The position numbers and the translations under genes are program-made. Below, piece by piece: positions 16,913 to 26,084 of a DNA stretch of 64,000 nucleotides. Position 1 is the stretch's first letter. Every line of letters begins with the position of its first letter. Origin of the DNA: Rhodospirillaceae bacterium (lineage in GTDB: Bacteria; Pseudomonadota; Alphaproteobacteria; Rhodospirillales; Casp-alpha2); the NCBI GenBank assembly GCA_016845145.1, contig JAERTE010000148.1, forward strand, positions 114,401-178,400. The letters are read 5' to 3'. The notes below the pieces were generated by a model, which was given only the letters and a program-made list of their open reading frames with translations, was not told where the DNA came from and searched no databases.

Positions 16913-19747
16913 GTGAGGGACTTGGGCATTCGGGGCCTTTCTGTTGCCGTTTTTGCAATCCTCGGGTTGGTCGCCAGCCATCTGGTGAGCGAGACGTTGC
17001 GGAACGACGCCCGCAATGCGTGGGCAATAGAAGCGGACAGCGCCGCCCAGTCTCTAACCCGTACGCTCTTGGGCTGGCTCGAAGAAAGCTATGCACCGCT
17101 TTCGGGTTTGGCGGCATTGAATGAGAATTCCGACAGCTTGACAGAAGCCGAATTCCTCAGCGCTTACGATGGGCTGGAAGCACGGGCTACGGCGTTTTTT
17201 CTGGAAGGTGCGGCGCTCTACGTACCTTCAACTGTCGAGGGTGGCACCGGATGGCGGATGAAATTTTCTACTGATCCGGATGGAGTGCTTTCGGGAGATA
17301 CACCGCTCAGTATCGAGCCGGCATTGTTGCAATCGATCCGTGTCGCCGAGGCTAGGTTCGGCGAGTTGATACTGGGGCAGCCGATTCTGGGGCCTGATGG
17401 AAAGACCCACATTTCACCAGTGGCGCTTGGTACATTCAACAATAACAGCAATCAGGTGATTGTCGGGTTGGTGGACTATGCGGCCTTGGTGAAGGGGCTT
17501 TTCCGCCTTCATGTGCCGAGCGGTGCGGGCGTTCGCATCTCCGGCCGGTATCCGGATTTGCAAGGACAAGGCCGCAACGTGCCCGTGCTGGTGCAAGGTG
17601 TTGAAAAACCAATCCACGCCGTCACCACGCGCACCGTTAGCGCCGGTGCCGAGTTGGCTGTGACGTGGGATTTCGACAAGAAATTCTCTGGCGGTCCTCA
17701 GCAAGAACTCGCGAATCTGGCATTGATTGCAGGGATAATCCTGGTTGTTGGCGTGAGCTTGTTTGTTGCCGTGCTTTTGCAGCGCAACAGAACAATCACG
17801 CTGCGTGTCGATGAAGCGACCCGGGAACTGAGCGAGAAAGAATCATTGTTGCGCATGGCCTTGGACAACATGCCCGGCGGTATGATCGTTGCCGATGAGA
17901 ATCAAGAACTGGTGCTGGTGAACGATCAATATCGGGAGTTTTACGGGGACTCTGACGGTCTGCTCAAACCCGGCACTTCGATGCGCGATATATTGAGAAG
18001 AGAAATTGATTTGGGCCTGCTCACAGGAGAAGGCGGCCCGGAAGAAATCCTCGAGGCGCGGATGCAGTCTCTTGTTTCCGGTGAGATATTTTCGGTTCGG
18101 GATACCGGTGTGGATGGCCGGACATTACAGGTTGTGCGCAAACCGGCGCCCAATGGCCATACTGTTGCCGTGGCGACCGATATCACCGAGATGGTTGAGG
18201 CGCAGCGAGGTGCGAGATTGTTGTCCGAGGCGCTCGATACGTTTTCCGACATGGTCATACTGTATGACAGCGATGAGCGGGTGATTTTTACCAACGATCG
18301 TTATCACGAGATTTATCCCGACTCTCCGCCGAAGGACGAAATCCGCAATTTCACTATGGAAGGCCTGGTGCGCCGTTCTCTTGATGCTGGATTAATCAAT
18401 GATCCATTGGCTAAAACGGATCCCGAGGCATGGCTTCAACAAACCTTGACCAAGCGCCGCAATAAAGATGGCGGTTCAGGCGAGACCACTCACAAAAATG
18501 GCCGCACCTATTTTTACCGTTACAGTTGGACGACTGAAGGCGGCATGATCTTGTTTCAGATCGATATCACGCAACGCAAAGAGGCAGAGCAGGCACTTGC
18601 GGCCAAGCAGGCCCAGTTGAACAACATTCTCGAAAACGCACAGCAGGGTGTCGTGCTGTTTGATGCTCAGAAGAAGCTCATTTCCTGGAATGCGCGATAT
18701 CCCGAAACACTGAATATCGACCAGGATTTGCTTTATCCCGGTATGCCGCTTCTCGACCTGACTTTGGTATTGGCATCGCGGGGTGATTACGGCGAGGGGG
18801 ATCCGCGCGAATTGGCGGACCGGCGCGTGGCGCAGTTGTATAGCGGCAATTTCCGTGGCGATGTTTCGTTCGGTGAAGGCCGGATGTTTGATGCCCAAAG
18901 CTCCCGCACGCCGGATGGTTCCATCGTCATTACTTATACGGATATTACGGAACGCAAGAAGACAGAGCGGATCATCGCCGAAGCCAAGCGGCTGATTGAC
19001 GAAAGTATGCAGTACGGCAGCCGTATTCAACGCGCCTTATTGCCCAGCGATGACGCTATGAAGGATATTTTCAGCGATCATTTTCTCATTTGGGAGCCGA
19101 AAGACGTTGTCGGTGGCGACATGTTGTGGATGCGTCCGCTTGAAGAAGGCCATCTGTTGATCGTAGCTGATTGTACCGGACACGGCGCACCGGGTGCGTT
19201 CATGACCATGATATCCACCGGCGCGCTCGACCAGGCGTTGCGAGAGGTGCCGGACGGCGATCCGGCGGAGGTCATCGCCCATATGAACCGGGTGATTAAA
19301 GTTGCGCTGGGCCAGGACCAGGCAAAAGGCGAGTCCGATGATGGCGTTGAACTCGGTATCGTACGGATTGAGGGAAAACATCTAACCTTCGCCGGCGCGC
19401 GCTTCGCGTTGAACAGGTACGCCGATGGGCAGATAGAAGAGATCAAAGGCGACCGCTCGGGGATCGGTTACCGCAAGATTTCCATGGAACAGACATTCAC
19501 CAATCATGAGATCAATGTCTCGCCTGGTGATCTGTTCTACATCTGGACCGATGGCGTGACAGATCAGATTGGCGGCGCAAAGCGCCGCGCTTTCGGTAAG
19601 CGCCGCGTACGGGCCTGTCTTGGCGATTTCCATCGCATGACCATGCCTCGCCAGAAAGTGCAAATCCTGCGCGATTTTATCGAGTATCAGCACAACGAAG
19701 AACGCCGCGATGATATTACCTTCTTCGGGTTCAAGCTTCCTGAGTAA
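16913..19747 (+). CDS. Membrane sensor with three PAS domains and a SpoIIE/PP2C phosphatase output
   Basis: 944 residues from GTG 16913 (GGAAGGG just upstream). One membrane segment at ~8-27, a ~240-residue periplasmic sensor region, a second membrane segment at ~270-291, then three PAS-like modules (about 312-430, 433-560, 564-685) and a C-terminal SpoIIE-type serine/threonine phosphatase from ~705. Its metal-binding aspartates are in DVVGGDML, IVADCTGHGAPGAF, IWTDGVTD and RRDDITFF, so it should be active. It begins 10 bases after the TorT-like gene, implying that the binding protein presents a ligand to the periplasmic domain. The phosphoprotein target, usually an anti-sigma-antagonist (STAS) protein, is not encoded nearby. 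Confidence 0.88.
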   Translation: MRDLGIRGLSVAVFAILGLVASHLVSETLRNDARNAWAIEADSAAQSLTRTLLGWLEESYAPLSGLAALNENSDSLTEAEFLSAYDGLEARATAFFLEGAALYVPSTVEGGTGWRMKFSTDPDGVLSGDTPLSIEPALLQSIRVAEARFGELILGQPILGPDGKTHISPVALGTFNNNSNQVIVGLVDYAALVKGLFRLHVPSGAGVRISGRYPDLQGQGRNVPVLVQGVEKPIHAVTTRTVSAGAELAVTWDFDKKFSGGPQQELANLALIAGIILVVGVSLFVAVLLQRNRTITLRVDEATRELSEKESLLRMALDNMPGGMIVADENQELVLVNDQYREFYGDSDGLLKPGTSMRDILRREIDLGLLTGEGGPEEILEARMQSLVSGEIFSVRDTGVDGRTLQVVRKPAPNGHTVAVATDITEMVEAQRGARLLSEALDTFSDMVILYDSDERVIFTNDRYHEIYPDSPPKDEIRNFTMEGLVRRSLDAGLINDPLAKTDPEAWLQQTLTKRRNKDGGSGETTHKNGRTYFYRYSWTTEGGMILFQIDITQRKEAEQALAAKQAQLNNILENAQQGVVLFDAQKKLISWNARYPETLNIDQDLLYPGMPLLDLTLVLASRGDYGEGDPRELADRRVAQLYSGNFRGDVSFGEGRMFDAQSSRTPDGSIVITYTDITERKKTERIIAEAKRLIDESMQYGSRIQRALLPSDDAMKDIFSDHFLIWEPKDVVGGDMLWMRPLEEGHLLIVADCTGHGAPGAFMTMISTGALDQALREVPDGDPAEVIAHMNRVIKVALGQDQAKGESDDGVELGIVRIEGKHLTFAGARFALNRYADGQIEEIKGDRSGIGYRKISMEQTFTNHEINVSPGDLFYIWTDGVTDQIGGAKRRAFGKRRVRACLGDFHRMTMPRQKVQILRDFIEYQHNEERRDDITFFGFKLPE

Positions 19748-19820
19748 GGTTTTGGCTTGGACTGCATTGACGCTCCAACCGCTTGCTATAGACTAAGCCG
19801 GCTTTGGAAGGGGGGCGCGG

Positions 19821-20597
19821 ATGCTCGAGTTGATCGCCGGGCCCATTGAGACTCTATCGTGGGCCGAACTGACGGTATTGGCCGTGGCGTCTGTGTTCGC
19901 GGGGTTTCTGCGTGGGTTCGTAGGATTTGGTGGTGCGCTGGTGGTGATCATGGTCGTAAGCGTCATGCTTGGACCGATTGCAGCGGTCGCAATATCGTGT
20001 TTGTCAGGACTGGTATCGACAGCACAGCTGTTACCGAGCGCCGTTCGGCTGGCGGAGCGTTCATTCGTGCTGCCGTTGGTTCTGGGCACATTTGCTTTTG
20101 CGCCGCTTGGAACCTGGGTTTTGATTGTTGCCGATCCGGAGATTATGAAGATCGCAATATCGAGTTTTGCGTTGGTTATGGTGGTGATGATGTACCGTGG
20201 TTGGCGGTTTGCCGCGCCGGGCAAGGGCGCATTGATTGGTGCCGGGGGCGTGGCCGGATTGGTTCAAGGTGCCGCGGGGGTCGGTGGGCCGGCGGCAGTG
20301 GCCGTCGCTTTGGCGCGCGGCGGGACGCCTGAACAACAGCGCGCAAACGTTATCGGCGCGGTAACGGCGCTGTCGCTCTGCAATGTTCTGCCGCTTTGGT
20401 TGATGGGCGTTTTCACGCGCGAGATCATCATCATGAGCGTCATAGTCGTGCCGCTCTATGCGATCGGTACGTGGTTCGGCGCGCTGTTTTTCGCAGGGCC
20501 GGGGAACCGCCTTTTCCGCAATGCCGCCCTCGCCGGTCTGGCGGCCATAGGCATCGTTACGCTGGGTATATCGCTGCGAGCGCACCTGATAGCATAA
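19821..20597 (+). CDS. TauE/SafE-family sulfite/organic-anion exporter
   Basis: 258-residue polytopic membrane protein with about eight hydrophobic segments and the family repeat: GFLRGFVGFGGALVVIMVV near the N-terminus and GLVQGAAGVGGPAAVAVALA in the second half. Members export sulfite, sulfoacetate or other small anions; some act as importers. GGAAGGGGGCG precedes ATG 19821. It stands alone, 73 bases after the phosphatase gene and convergent with the OmpA-like gene, so no substrate can be read from context. Confidence 0.85.
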   Translation: MLELIAGPIETLSWAELTVLAVASVFAGFLRGFVGFGGALVVIMVVSVMLGPIAAVAISCLSGLVSTAQLLPSAVRLAERSFVLPLVLGTFAFAPLGTWVLIVADPEIMKIAISSFALVMVVMMYRGWRFAAPGKGALIGAGGVAGLVQGAAGVGGPAAVAVALARGGTPEQQRANVIGAVTALSLCNVLPLWLMGVFTREIIIMSVIVVPLYAIGTWFGALFFAGPGNRLFRNAALAGLAAIGIVTLGISLRAHLIA

Positions 20598-20623
20598 GTG
20601 TCTCTTCGGCTTTGGCGCTGGAA

Positions 20624-22624
20624 CTACTCTGTTTGTTCTCCGTTGTTTAGAAATCCGTATTCTTCTTCACGGCAAAATTCCAATGTTCGGCTTGGTCTGG
20701 GGCGACCCGAGCAAGTCTCATTCTCGATCACTGAACTCAATGCTTTGGAACTCCGGCTGAAGAAAACCTCGATCCGCCGGTTCTGCGATTTTCCAGAGTA
20801 AATCCGTTCTTGATCCGACATCCCATAGAGGAAGATTTTTGAACTCGGCGCCGCGCCGTTAACGAGAATGTCCGCAAACCACGTGGCGCGCTGTTTGGAA
20901 AGCCAGCAATTGTCGCGACCGAAATATGCATACGCATCTTCGTCGGCATGGCCGATGATGGCGACTTTGAAACCCTCCGCGACCATCTTTCCATTCGTCT
21001 TGGTATCCTGCCATTGTAGGTTGAGAGCTCTCTCTCCGATGTGCTGAGCATTTGCTTCTAAGGATTTTGTCGGAGCGAATTGCCCAGACTGGAAATATGA
21101 TTGAGAGAATTCGAAACATCCAACAGGTTGTTGCCCCGTTGTTTTGATATGGCGGGATTTGAAATCGTCTCGGTACTCGGAAAGAGCATCCAATCTGACG
21201 TCATTGGCCGTATTGATGGCCGCTTGGGCAGATTCAATGATCGGGAACGTTTGTTGCTGTCTCGGCTCGGCTACGGGGCGCTGAGTAGGCAGCTTGTCGA
21301 TGGCACGCATGACGGTTTCCAGCTTTGCGACAACCGTCTCTTCGGATTTGCGTATTTCGTTGAACAACGCTGGCAGGTTACTGGGTTCTGTTCCTTCCCC
21401 GGTGAGGGCAGAGACATTCCGAGACATACCGGAAACGTCCTTACCGAGCATTTCGATGCGTCCAGACAGGGACTTTGCGTTCTTTCCGACGATTTCACTC
21501 AACTCCCCACGACCATCGAACATTGCAGTTTCAATACTGCCCAGGCGTTTTAGCAATGTTGTTTGGCGGGTGGTTCCACTGTGGAATAGTGTTTTTACGT
21601 CTTTTTCTACAACGCCCATATGTTCGGTGTTTAAGCGGATGCTCTCTTTCAGAGTCCCAATCCTCTCGGTTGTGTCAGTTGACGCCTTCAGTATCTGTTC
21701 GTGGACTGCCGGGAATTCTTTCGCCATGGCGCCAATTGACGTGGTGACACCTTTGTGGAGGGCGTTGGCAGTTTTTTCTACGCCGGCCATTCTTTCGTCT
21801 ATCTGGGAAAGGTGATCGACCGGCAGTTTTGCTATGGCGGATTGTATCTCACTCAGGGTGGATCCGGCATTGACGATGCTTTCAATGGCGGTGGTATATA
21901 CCTCACCTTTATCATCGAAACGATCGTCGATCGCAGATACGACAGTCGCGGTAAAGCGCCGTTTGTGGTCATCAATGTCGAAATACCATTGGTTGATGGC
22001 TGCAGATATGAGTTCCGGGCCAAACAGACTGAGGATGGCGAGCACTGTGGCAACAGGGACGCCAAATTGAAACACGAACTTGAAAATGAGCTTGAAACTC
22101 AATTTCTTGATGATGGTGGTGAAACTGAGGTGGTTTAGAAAACTAAAATCGATGCGACGGAACAAGTCGACATCAAACAACACGTTATAGATATTTCCTT
22201 TCTCGTTAGCGCGGTCGATAGAAAGGTATTTCCCTATTTCCTCTTGAATTAACCTGAGCTGATTTACTGTTTCTTGTTCTGTCAGAGTTTTGACGTAGCG
22301 CCGCCCATCTTCGTCCGCAACGTTACGCAATTGTTCGAGTACTCTCTCGATCTCTTCGTCTAACCATCTACGCGATACCGGCTCAGTTGATTCTTCGTCT
22401 GTATGTACGCTAACACGCTCGACCCAGCCCTCTAACACATCATCAAACTGCTGATTGAGCGCGCTCAGCGCTTGATCTGTCTTCACTTCTGAGCCGCTTT
22501 TCCCCACTGTTTCGAATTCATCAAGGATGAGTTGCATGGCATCGCGCAACTCTTCGCGCAAATTCTCCCGGGTCAAAACGACGACCTCCGGTCCGCCTCC
22601 GGAATTAGGAATTTTCTCGCTCAT
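20624..22624 (-). CDS. Orphan membrane-anchored coiled-coil protein with C-terminal OmpA-like domain
   Basis: 666 residues, not recognised as a named family. Residues 1-170 are charged and helical; one or two hydrophobic stretches occur at ~165-210 (KLIFKFVFQFGVPVATVLAI). A long helical, probably coiled-coil region (~215-480) with repeated Asp/Glu/Lys-Thr-Leu patterns follows. The C-terminus (~565-640) has OmpA/MotB-like signatures: VAIIGHADED, CWLSKQRATWFADILV and NRRIEVFF, typical of peptidoglycan binding. Base composition is visibly more AT-rich than its neighbours, a sign of transfer. No MotA-like, Tol/Pal or secretion partner adjoins it. The ribosome-binding site AGGAGG lies next to a hairpin (see 22634-22654). 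Confidence 0.7.
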   Translation of the reverse strand: MSEKIPNSGGGPEVVVLTRENLREELRDAMQLILDEFETVGKSGSEVKTDQALSALNQQFDDVLEGWVERVSVHTDEESTEPVSRRWLDEEIERVLEQLRNVADEDGRRYVKTLTEQETVNQLRLIQEEIGKYLSIDRANEKGNIYNVLFDVDLFRRIDFSFLNHLSFTTIIKKLSFKLIFKFVFQFGVPVATVLAILSLFGPELISAAINQWYFDIDDHKRRFTATVVSAIDDRFDDKGEVYTTAIESIVNAGSTLSEIQSAIAKLPVDHLSQIDERMAGVEKTANALHKGVTTSIGAMAKEFPAVHEQILKASTDTTERIGTLKESIRLNTEHMGVVEKDVKTLFHSGTTRQTTLLKRLGSIETAMFDGRGELSEIVGKNAKSLSGRIEMLGKDVSGMSRNVSALTGEGTEPSNLPALFNEIRKSEETVVAKLETVMRAIDKLPTQRPVAEPRQQQTFPIIESAQAAINTANDVRLDALSEYRDDFKSRHIKTTGQQPVGCFEFSQSYFQSGQFAPTKSLEANAQHIGERALNLQWQDTKTNGKMVAEGFKVAIIGHADEDAYAYFGRDNCWLSKQRATWFADILVNGAAPSSKIFLYGMSDQERIYSGKSQNRRIEVFFSRSSKALSSVIENETCSGRPRPSRTLEFCREEEYGFLNNGEQTE

Positions 22625-22633
22625 TGCATACCT

Positions 22634-22654
22634 CCTACAAACTCCATTTGTAGG
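22634..22654 (-). promoter_or_regulatory. Hairpin overlapping the ribosome-binding site of the OmpA-like gene
   Basis: CCTACAAA and TTTGTAGG form a perfect 8-bp stem with a 5-base loop ending 10 bases before the start codon. Read on the minus strand the second arm supplies the first bases of the Shine-Dalgarno TAGGAGGT, so the stem would occlude it. Translational control is inference. Confidence 0.45.
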
Positions 22655-22741
22655 AAGTATATTTCATTTTGGTACAATCAAAAGATGTTTAATGTGACGC
22701 ATAGAGCGCCGAACGCGGGTGCGAGAGGATGCGGCCTGAGT

Positions 22742-23740
22742 TTACGAGGCTTCGGTGAGCAGAATATCCTCGACCAAAACCTGCACGGCCAAGGCGTCGC
22801 GGAATGACGGCATGGTGTGGGATTCCCCTCGGTAAAACCGCCCAGCATTTTCCAACTGCAGCCGGTAGCCCTCTGCACGTGTATCGGAGATATCCTGCAG
22901 GTGCTCAATCCAGCCCGTGCCATCGTGGGAACGCAGCCTGTTCCAGTCGTACAGCCGGAACACCTGTTTTGATCCCCAGACGGTGTACTCGATTCTGTCG
23001 GCGGCGCTGCTTTGTAACCCGCCGGTGCCGCCGTTAAAGCTCACCGGTATGCCCGAACAATCCATCATCGCCATGGCATGGGTTTCCGCCGAAACATCAT
23101 CATCGGGGTAGCTCGCGGTGGCGCTCAACAACTCGACTTCACCGAACAACCGCCGCGTCAGGTAAGCGTAGTGAGAAAAAGTCTCGCGTACGAAGCCGCC
23201 TTGTTCACGCTCGCTCAGCCATGCGGCTGGCGCCTGCCAATCGCGCGGCCATTGGCTGAAATGCAGGTGAATGTCGACGCTTTGCACGTCGCCCAAAGTG
23301 CCATCCTGAAGCGCATCTGCGATGGCGTTGGCAGCGGGCGCCGACGCCAGGGAGAAATTGACAATGGTTCTGGCATTTAACGCTTCCATCTTATCAACGA
23401 GATCGCGGCTATTGGCGACATCCGTTCCAAGCGGCTTTTCACAGTAAATCGGCTTGCCGGCCTCGGCGGCGGCAATGGCGTACTGGGCATGGAAATCAGG
23501 CGGCGTGGCGATATAAACCAAGTCCGTGGTCTCTGCGGCGATCATCGTCATGGGATCAGCGGCGATCTCAATATTGGGATTTAGCTTCCTGGCTGCCTCG
23601 CAAGCCTCTGGTGCCGGGTCCCACGCGATGGTGGGATCAAAGCCGCCAACGCTGAGCATGTTGGCAAGCATGCGCTGTCCCATGACCCCGAGGCCGATGA
23701 AGGCGACTCTCGGGAGCATGGTAGCGTTAGGTTCAGACAT
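22742..23740 (-). CDS. Gfo/Idh/MocA-family NAD(P)-dependent oxidoreductase
   Basis: 332 residues. N-terminal Rossmann fold with VAFIGLGVMGQRM, the IATPPDFHAQYAIAAAEAGK stretch and the family hallmark YCEKPLG (catalytic Lys), followed by the C-terminal alpha/beta substrate domain. Members oxidise or reduce sugars and related alcohols. The start codon is one base past the stop of arsA on the same strand, so it appears co-transcribed with arsD and arsA, an unusual partner for an arsenic operon. Substrate unknown. Confidence 0.85.
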   Translation of the reverse strand: MSEPNATMLPRVAFIGLGVMGQRMLANMLSVGGFDPTIAWDPAPEACEAARKLNPNIEIAADPMTMIAAETTDLVYIATPPDFHAQYAIAAAEAGKPIYCEKPLGTDVANSRDLVDKMEALNARTIVNFSLASAPAANAIADALQDGTLGDVQSVDIHLHFSQWPRDWQAPAAWLSEREQGGFVRETFSHYAYLTRRLFGEVELLSATASYPDDDVSAETHAMAMMDCSGIPVSFNGGTGGLQSSAADRIEYTVWGSKQVFRLYDWNRLRSHDGTGWIEHLQDISDTRAEGYRLQLENAGRFYRGESHTMPSFRDALAVQVLVEDILLTEAS

Positions 23741-23741
23741 G

Positions 23742-25496
23742 TTAGGCGGCGTCGCTATCAGCTGCCGTTGCCTGGTTCCAATTGGCTTCCGTTCGCCACG
23801 GCACGATGGCGACCTTGGCGTTTCCAGCCAGGTCGTCGACCACTTCGGATATATACCGACGTTCCTGCGCCCTGCGGGCTTTCAAGACTGGGTCTGTAAT
23901 GCTCAACGGAGCCAGGCTTTGGTTGATCACCCAGCCATAGGTGGCGATGTTGGCGCGGCCCAAATCACGCTGCAGGTCGGCGGCTTCGTGCACGGGCGTT
24001 GCTTCCGGCAACGCGCAAATGAGCACCCGTGTGAATTCCGGGTCACGCAGGCGCGGCAGCAGATTGGCGACCGAATCGGGGACGCCAGTGGTCAAACGCG
24101 TCACTTCGCGGTGATAGCTCTCGGCGGCATCCAACAGCAAGATGGTGTGCCCCGTCGGCGCCGTATCCAGCACGACGATCTGGTCGCTGGCTTGGTCCAC
24201 GGTGCGGGCGAAGGCCTGGAAGACGGCGATTTCCTCCGTGCACGGCGAGCTCAGGTCCTCTTCCAAAAGCGCCATACCGGCTTCATCGAGATTAGCGCCC
24301 GTGGTTGAAAGAACTTCCTCGCGGTAACGCGCGACTTCGACCTCGGGATCGATGCGGCCGATTTCAAGCCCCGCGGGGATCTCGTCGACCGCATTGGCGA
24401 CATGCGCGGCCGGGTCGGTGGTCGAGAGATGCACTTTGTGCCCCCGCCCAGCCAATTCGACCGCAATATGGGCGGCGATTGTGGTCTTGCCGACACCGCC
24501 CTTGCCCATGGTCATGACGACGCCATGCCTCTGGCTGGCAAGTTCGTCGACGATCGCATCCAGATCGGCGGGAACCGCGATCTCGGCACCCGCATCAGCC
24601 GTTGCCGGCAGATCATCGTCGCCCAACAACTGACGCAAGGCCGCAACGCCCAGCACCTGCCCGGATTTCAGTGGCAAATCGCGCCTTGGCAGGGATTGCA
24701 GAGTATTCGGTATGCTCGAAAGCGCCGCCTGGCCACGTTGTTCCATGGCCTTGGCAATGGCATCGCCGCCATCGGCGGCCTTGAATACGCCATTGACGGC
24801 AAGAGCTTGGTTTTTGACACCGATCTCGGCCAGTTCTTCACTGGTACGCGCCGCCTCGTCGAGGGCGGCTTGGTCCGGGCGGCTGACCAGGACGAGTGTC
24901 GTGTTTTCGCCGTCTGCCAGTGCGTTGACGGCAGTTTCATAAAGATCACGTTGGGCCTTCAGGCCTTCCAATGGGCCCAGGCACGATGTGCCGGCAGAGG
25001 CATCTTCGATAAAGCCTGTCCAGGCGGTGGGCAGCGTCAATAGCCGCAGCGTATGCCCGGTGGGCGCGGTGTCGAACACCACATGGTCGAAGCCTTCGGT
25101 AACCTCTTCGTTGGCCAGCAACTTGGCGAATTCGTCGAAGGCGGCGATTTCCACCGTGCAGGCGCCAGCGAATTGTTCCTCGATGCTCTTGATCGCCGCA
25201 TCGGGCAGCACGCCACGGTAGGGGCCAATGACCCGCTCGCGGTATTCCTCGGCGGCGGCTTCCGGGTCGACGTTGAGCGCCGATAAGTTAGGGACGTCGG
25301 CGATGGGTGCGGGCTTGGTGCCAATATGGACGCCAAACACTTCGTCGATGTTGGAGGCGGGATCGGTGCTGACGAGCAGCACGCGTTTGCCGCCGTCTGC
25401 CAACGCCACGGCCGTCGCGCACGAAAGCGATGTTTTGCCGACGCCGCCCTTGCCGGTGAAGAACAGATTGGGCGTCGGATTTTCAAGGACCTGCAT
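23742..25496 (-). CDS. arsA: Arsenite-translocating ATPase ArsA
   Basis: 584 residues, the two-halved ArsA length. Each half has a P-loop of the GKGGVGKT type (FTGKGGVGKTSLSCATA at ~15; MGKGGVGKTTIAAHIAVELA at ~330) and a DTAPTGHT signature (FDTAPTGHTLRLL and LDTAPTGHTILLL). ArsA normally energises the ArsB arsenite channel after receiving As(III) from ArsD. Cys residues matching the As(III) sites occur in GACTVEIAAF and SSPCTEEIAVF. It lies 6 bases downstream of arsD. No arsB, acr3, arsC or arsR is found in the window. Confidence 0.95.
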   Translation of the reverse strand: MQVLENPTPNLFFTGKGGVGKTSLSCATAVALADGGKRVLLVSTDPASNIDEVFGVHIGTKPAPIADVPNLSALNVDPEAAAEEYRERVIGPYRGVLPDAAIKSIEEQFAGACTVEIAAFDEFAKLLANEEVTEGFDHVVFDTAPTGHTLRLLTLPTAWTGFIEDASAGTSCLGPLEGLKAQRDLYETAVNALADGENTTLVLVSRPDQAALDEAARTSEELAEIGVKNQALAVNGVFKAADGGDAIAKAMEQRGQAALSSIPNTLQSLPRRDLPLKSGQVLGVAALRQLLGDDDLPATADAGAEIAVPADLDAIVDELASQRHGVVMTMGKGGVGKTTIAAHIAVELAGRGHKVHLSTTDPAAHVANAVDEIPAGLEIGRIDPEVEVARYREEVLSTTGANLDEAGMALLEEDLSSPCTEEIAVFQAFARTVDQASDQIVVLDTAPTGHTILLLDAAESYHREVTRLTTGVPDSVANLLPRLRDPEFTRVLICALPEATPVHEAADLQRDLGRANIATYGWVINQSLAPLSITDPVLKARRAQERRYISEVVDDLAGNAKVAIVPWRTEANWNQATAADSDAA

Positions 25497-25502
25497 GTCG
25501 GT

Positions 25503-25883
25503 TCAGCCGCAGCAGCCGGAAGCTTCCGCTTCCTCTGCCTTGTTTTCACCGCAGCACGAGGACGTGCCGGCAGCGGGTATCTCAATACCAACCTTTTCGC
25601 CCAACTCAGCGCGGTTCAGGTAAGCGCCCTTGGAGACGATCTCATCGCCCAGCAGCACCATCGGCAGGCAATCCATGCCGTCGGTATCCAGCGCATTCTT
25701 GACCACGGCGTTTTCAACAAAAGCACCCGGTGTGCTGCCCATGTTGAAGCGTGCCACGTCGTGGCCGCCTTTCATCAGCGCGTCGATAGCCGTTGCGAAC
25801 TGTGTCATCTGATCGCTCAAACCCGGGTCACAAACGCCGGTGGAACAACAGCCGGGCGGATCATAGATGCTGATACGGGACAT
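25503..25883 (-). CDS. arsD: Arsenic metallochaperone / trans-acting repressor ArsD
   Basis: 126 residues. The As(III)-binding N-terminal cysteines are in DPPGCCSTGVCDPG, corresponding to C12, C13 and C18 of ArsD, and the C-terminus has further CC pairs (SSCCGEN and SGCCG). The thioredoxin-like core includes LPMVLLGDEIV. It delivers As(III) to ArsA and can act as a weak repressor. ATG 25883 is preceded by AAGAGGTGA; a GTG three codons upstream overlaps that site and is less likely. First gene of the arsD-arsA-oxidoreductase transcript. Confidence 0.93.
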   Translation of the reverse strand: MSRISIYDPPGCCSTGVCDPGLSDQMTQFATAIDALMKGGHDVARFNMGSTPGAFVENAVVKNALDTDGMDCLPMVLLGDEIVSKGAYLNRAELGEKVGIEIPAAGTSSCCGENKAEEAEASGCCG

Positions 25884-26084
25884 ATGGGTCACCTCTTGTT
25901 ATCGATAATTCCAGAAATATTGAAATGTTTATCCCATCAGAAGATGGGTCTCGTCCAGTATTTTCGAGCCTGATCGTGCGGCTGGCATGGGTTCATGCCC
26001 TGACTGCATGCCAAAGACTGCGGCAGGCCGTCGCCAAACCAATCAAATTGGACAAGAGCGATGGTTGCTTATACACCATGAAAC

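Noticed and set aside
20624..22624. Zorya-type defence or flagellar-type stator (MotB-like)
   Set aside because: No MotA/ZorA-like gene adjoins it, and the membrane segment lies at ~180 rather than near the N-terminus.
25884..26084. arsR or another small gene in the arsD/kinase spacer
   Set aside because: The only open frame (25925-26125) lacks HTH features and a ribosome site and overlaps the kinase start.
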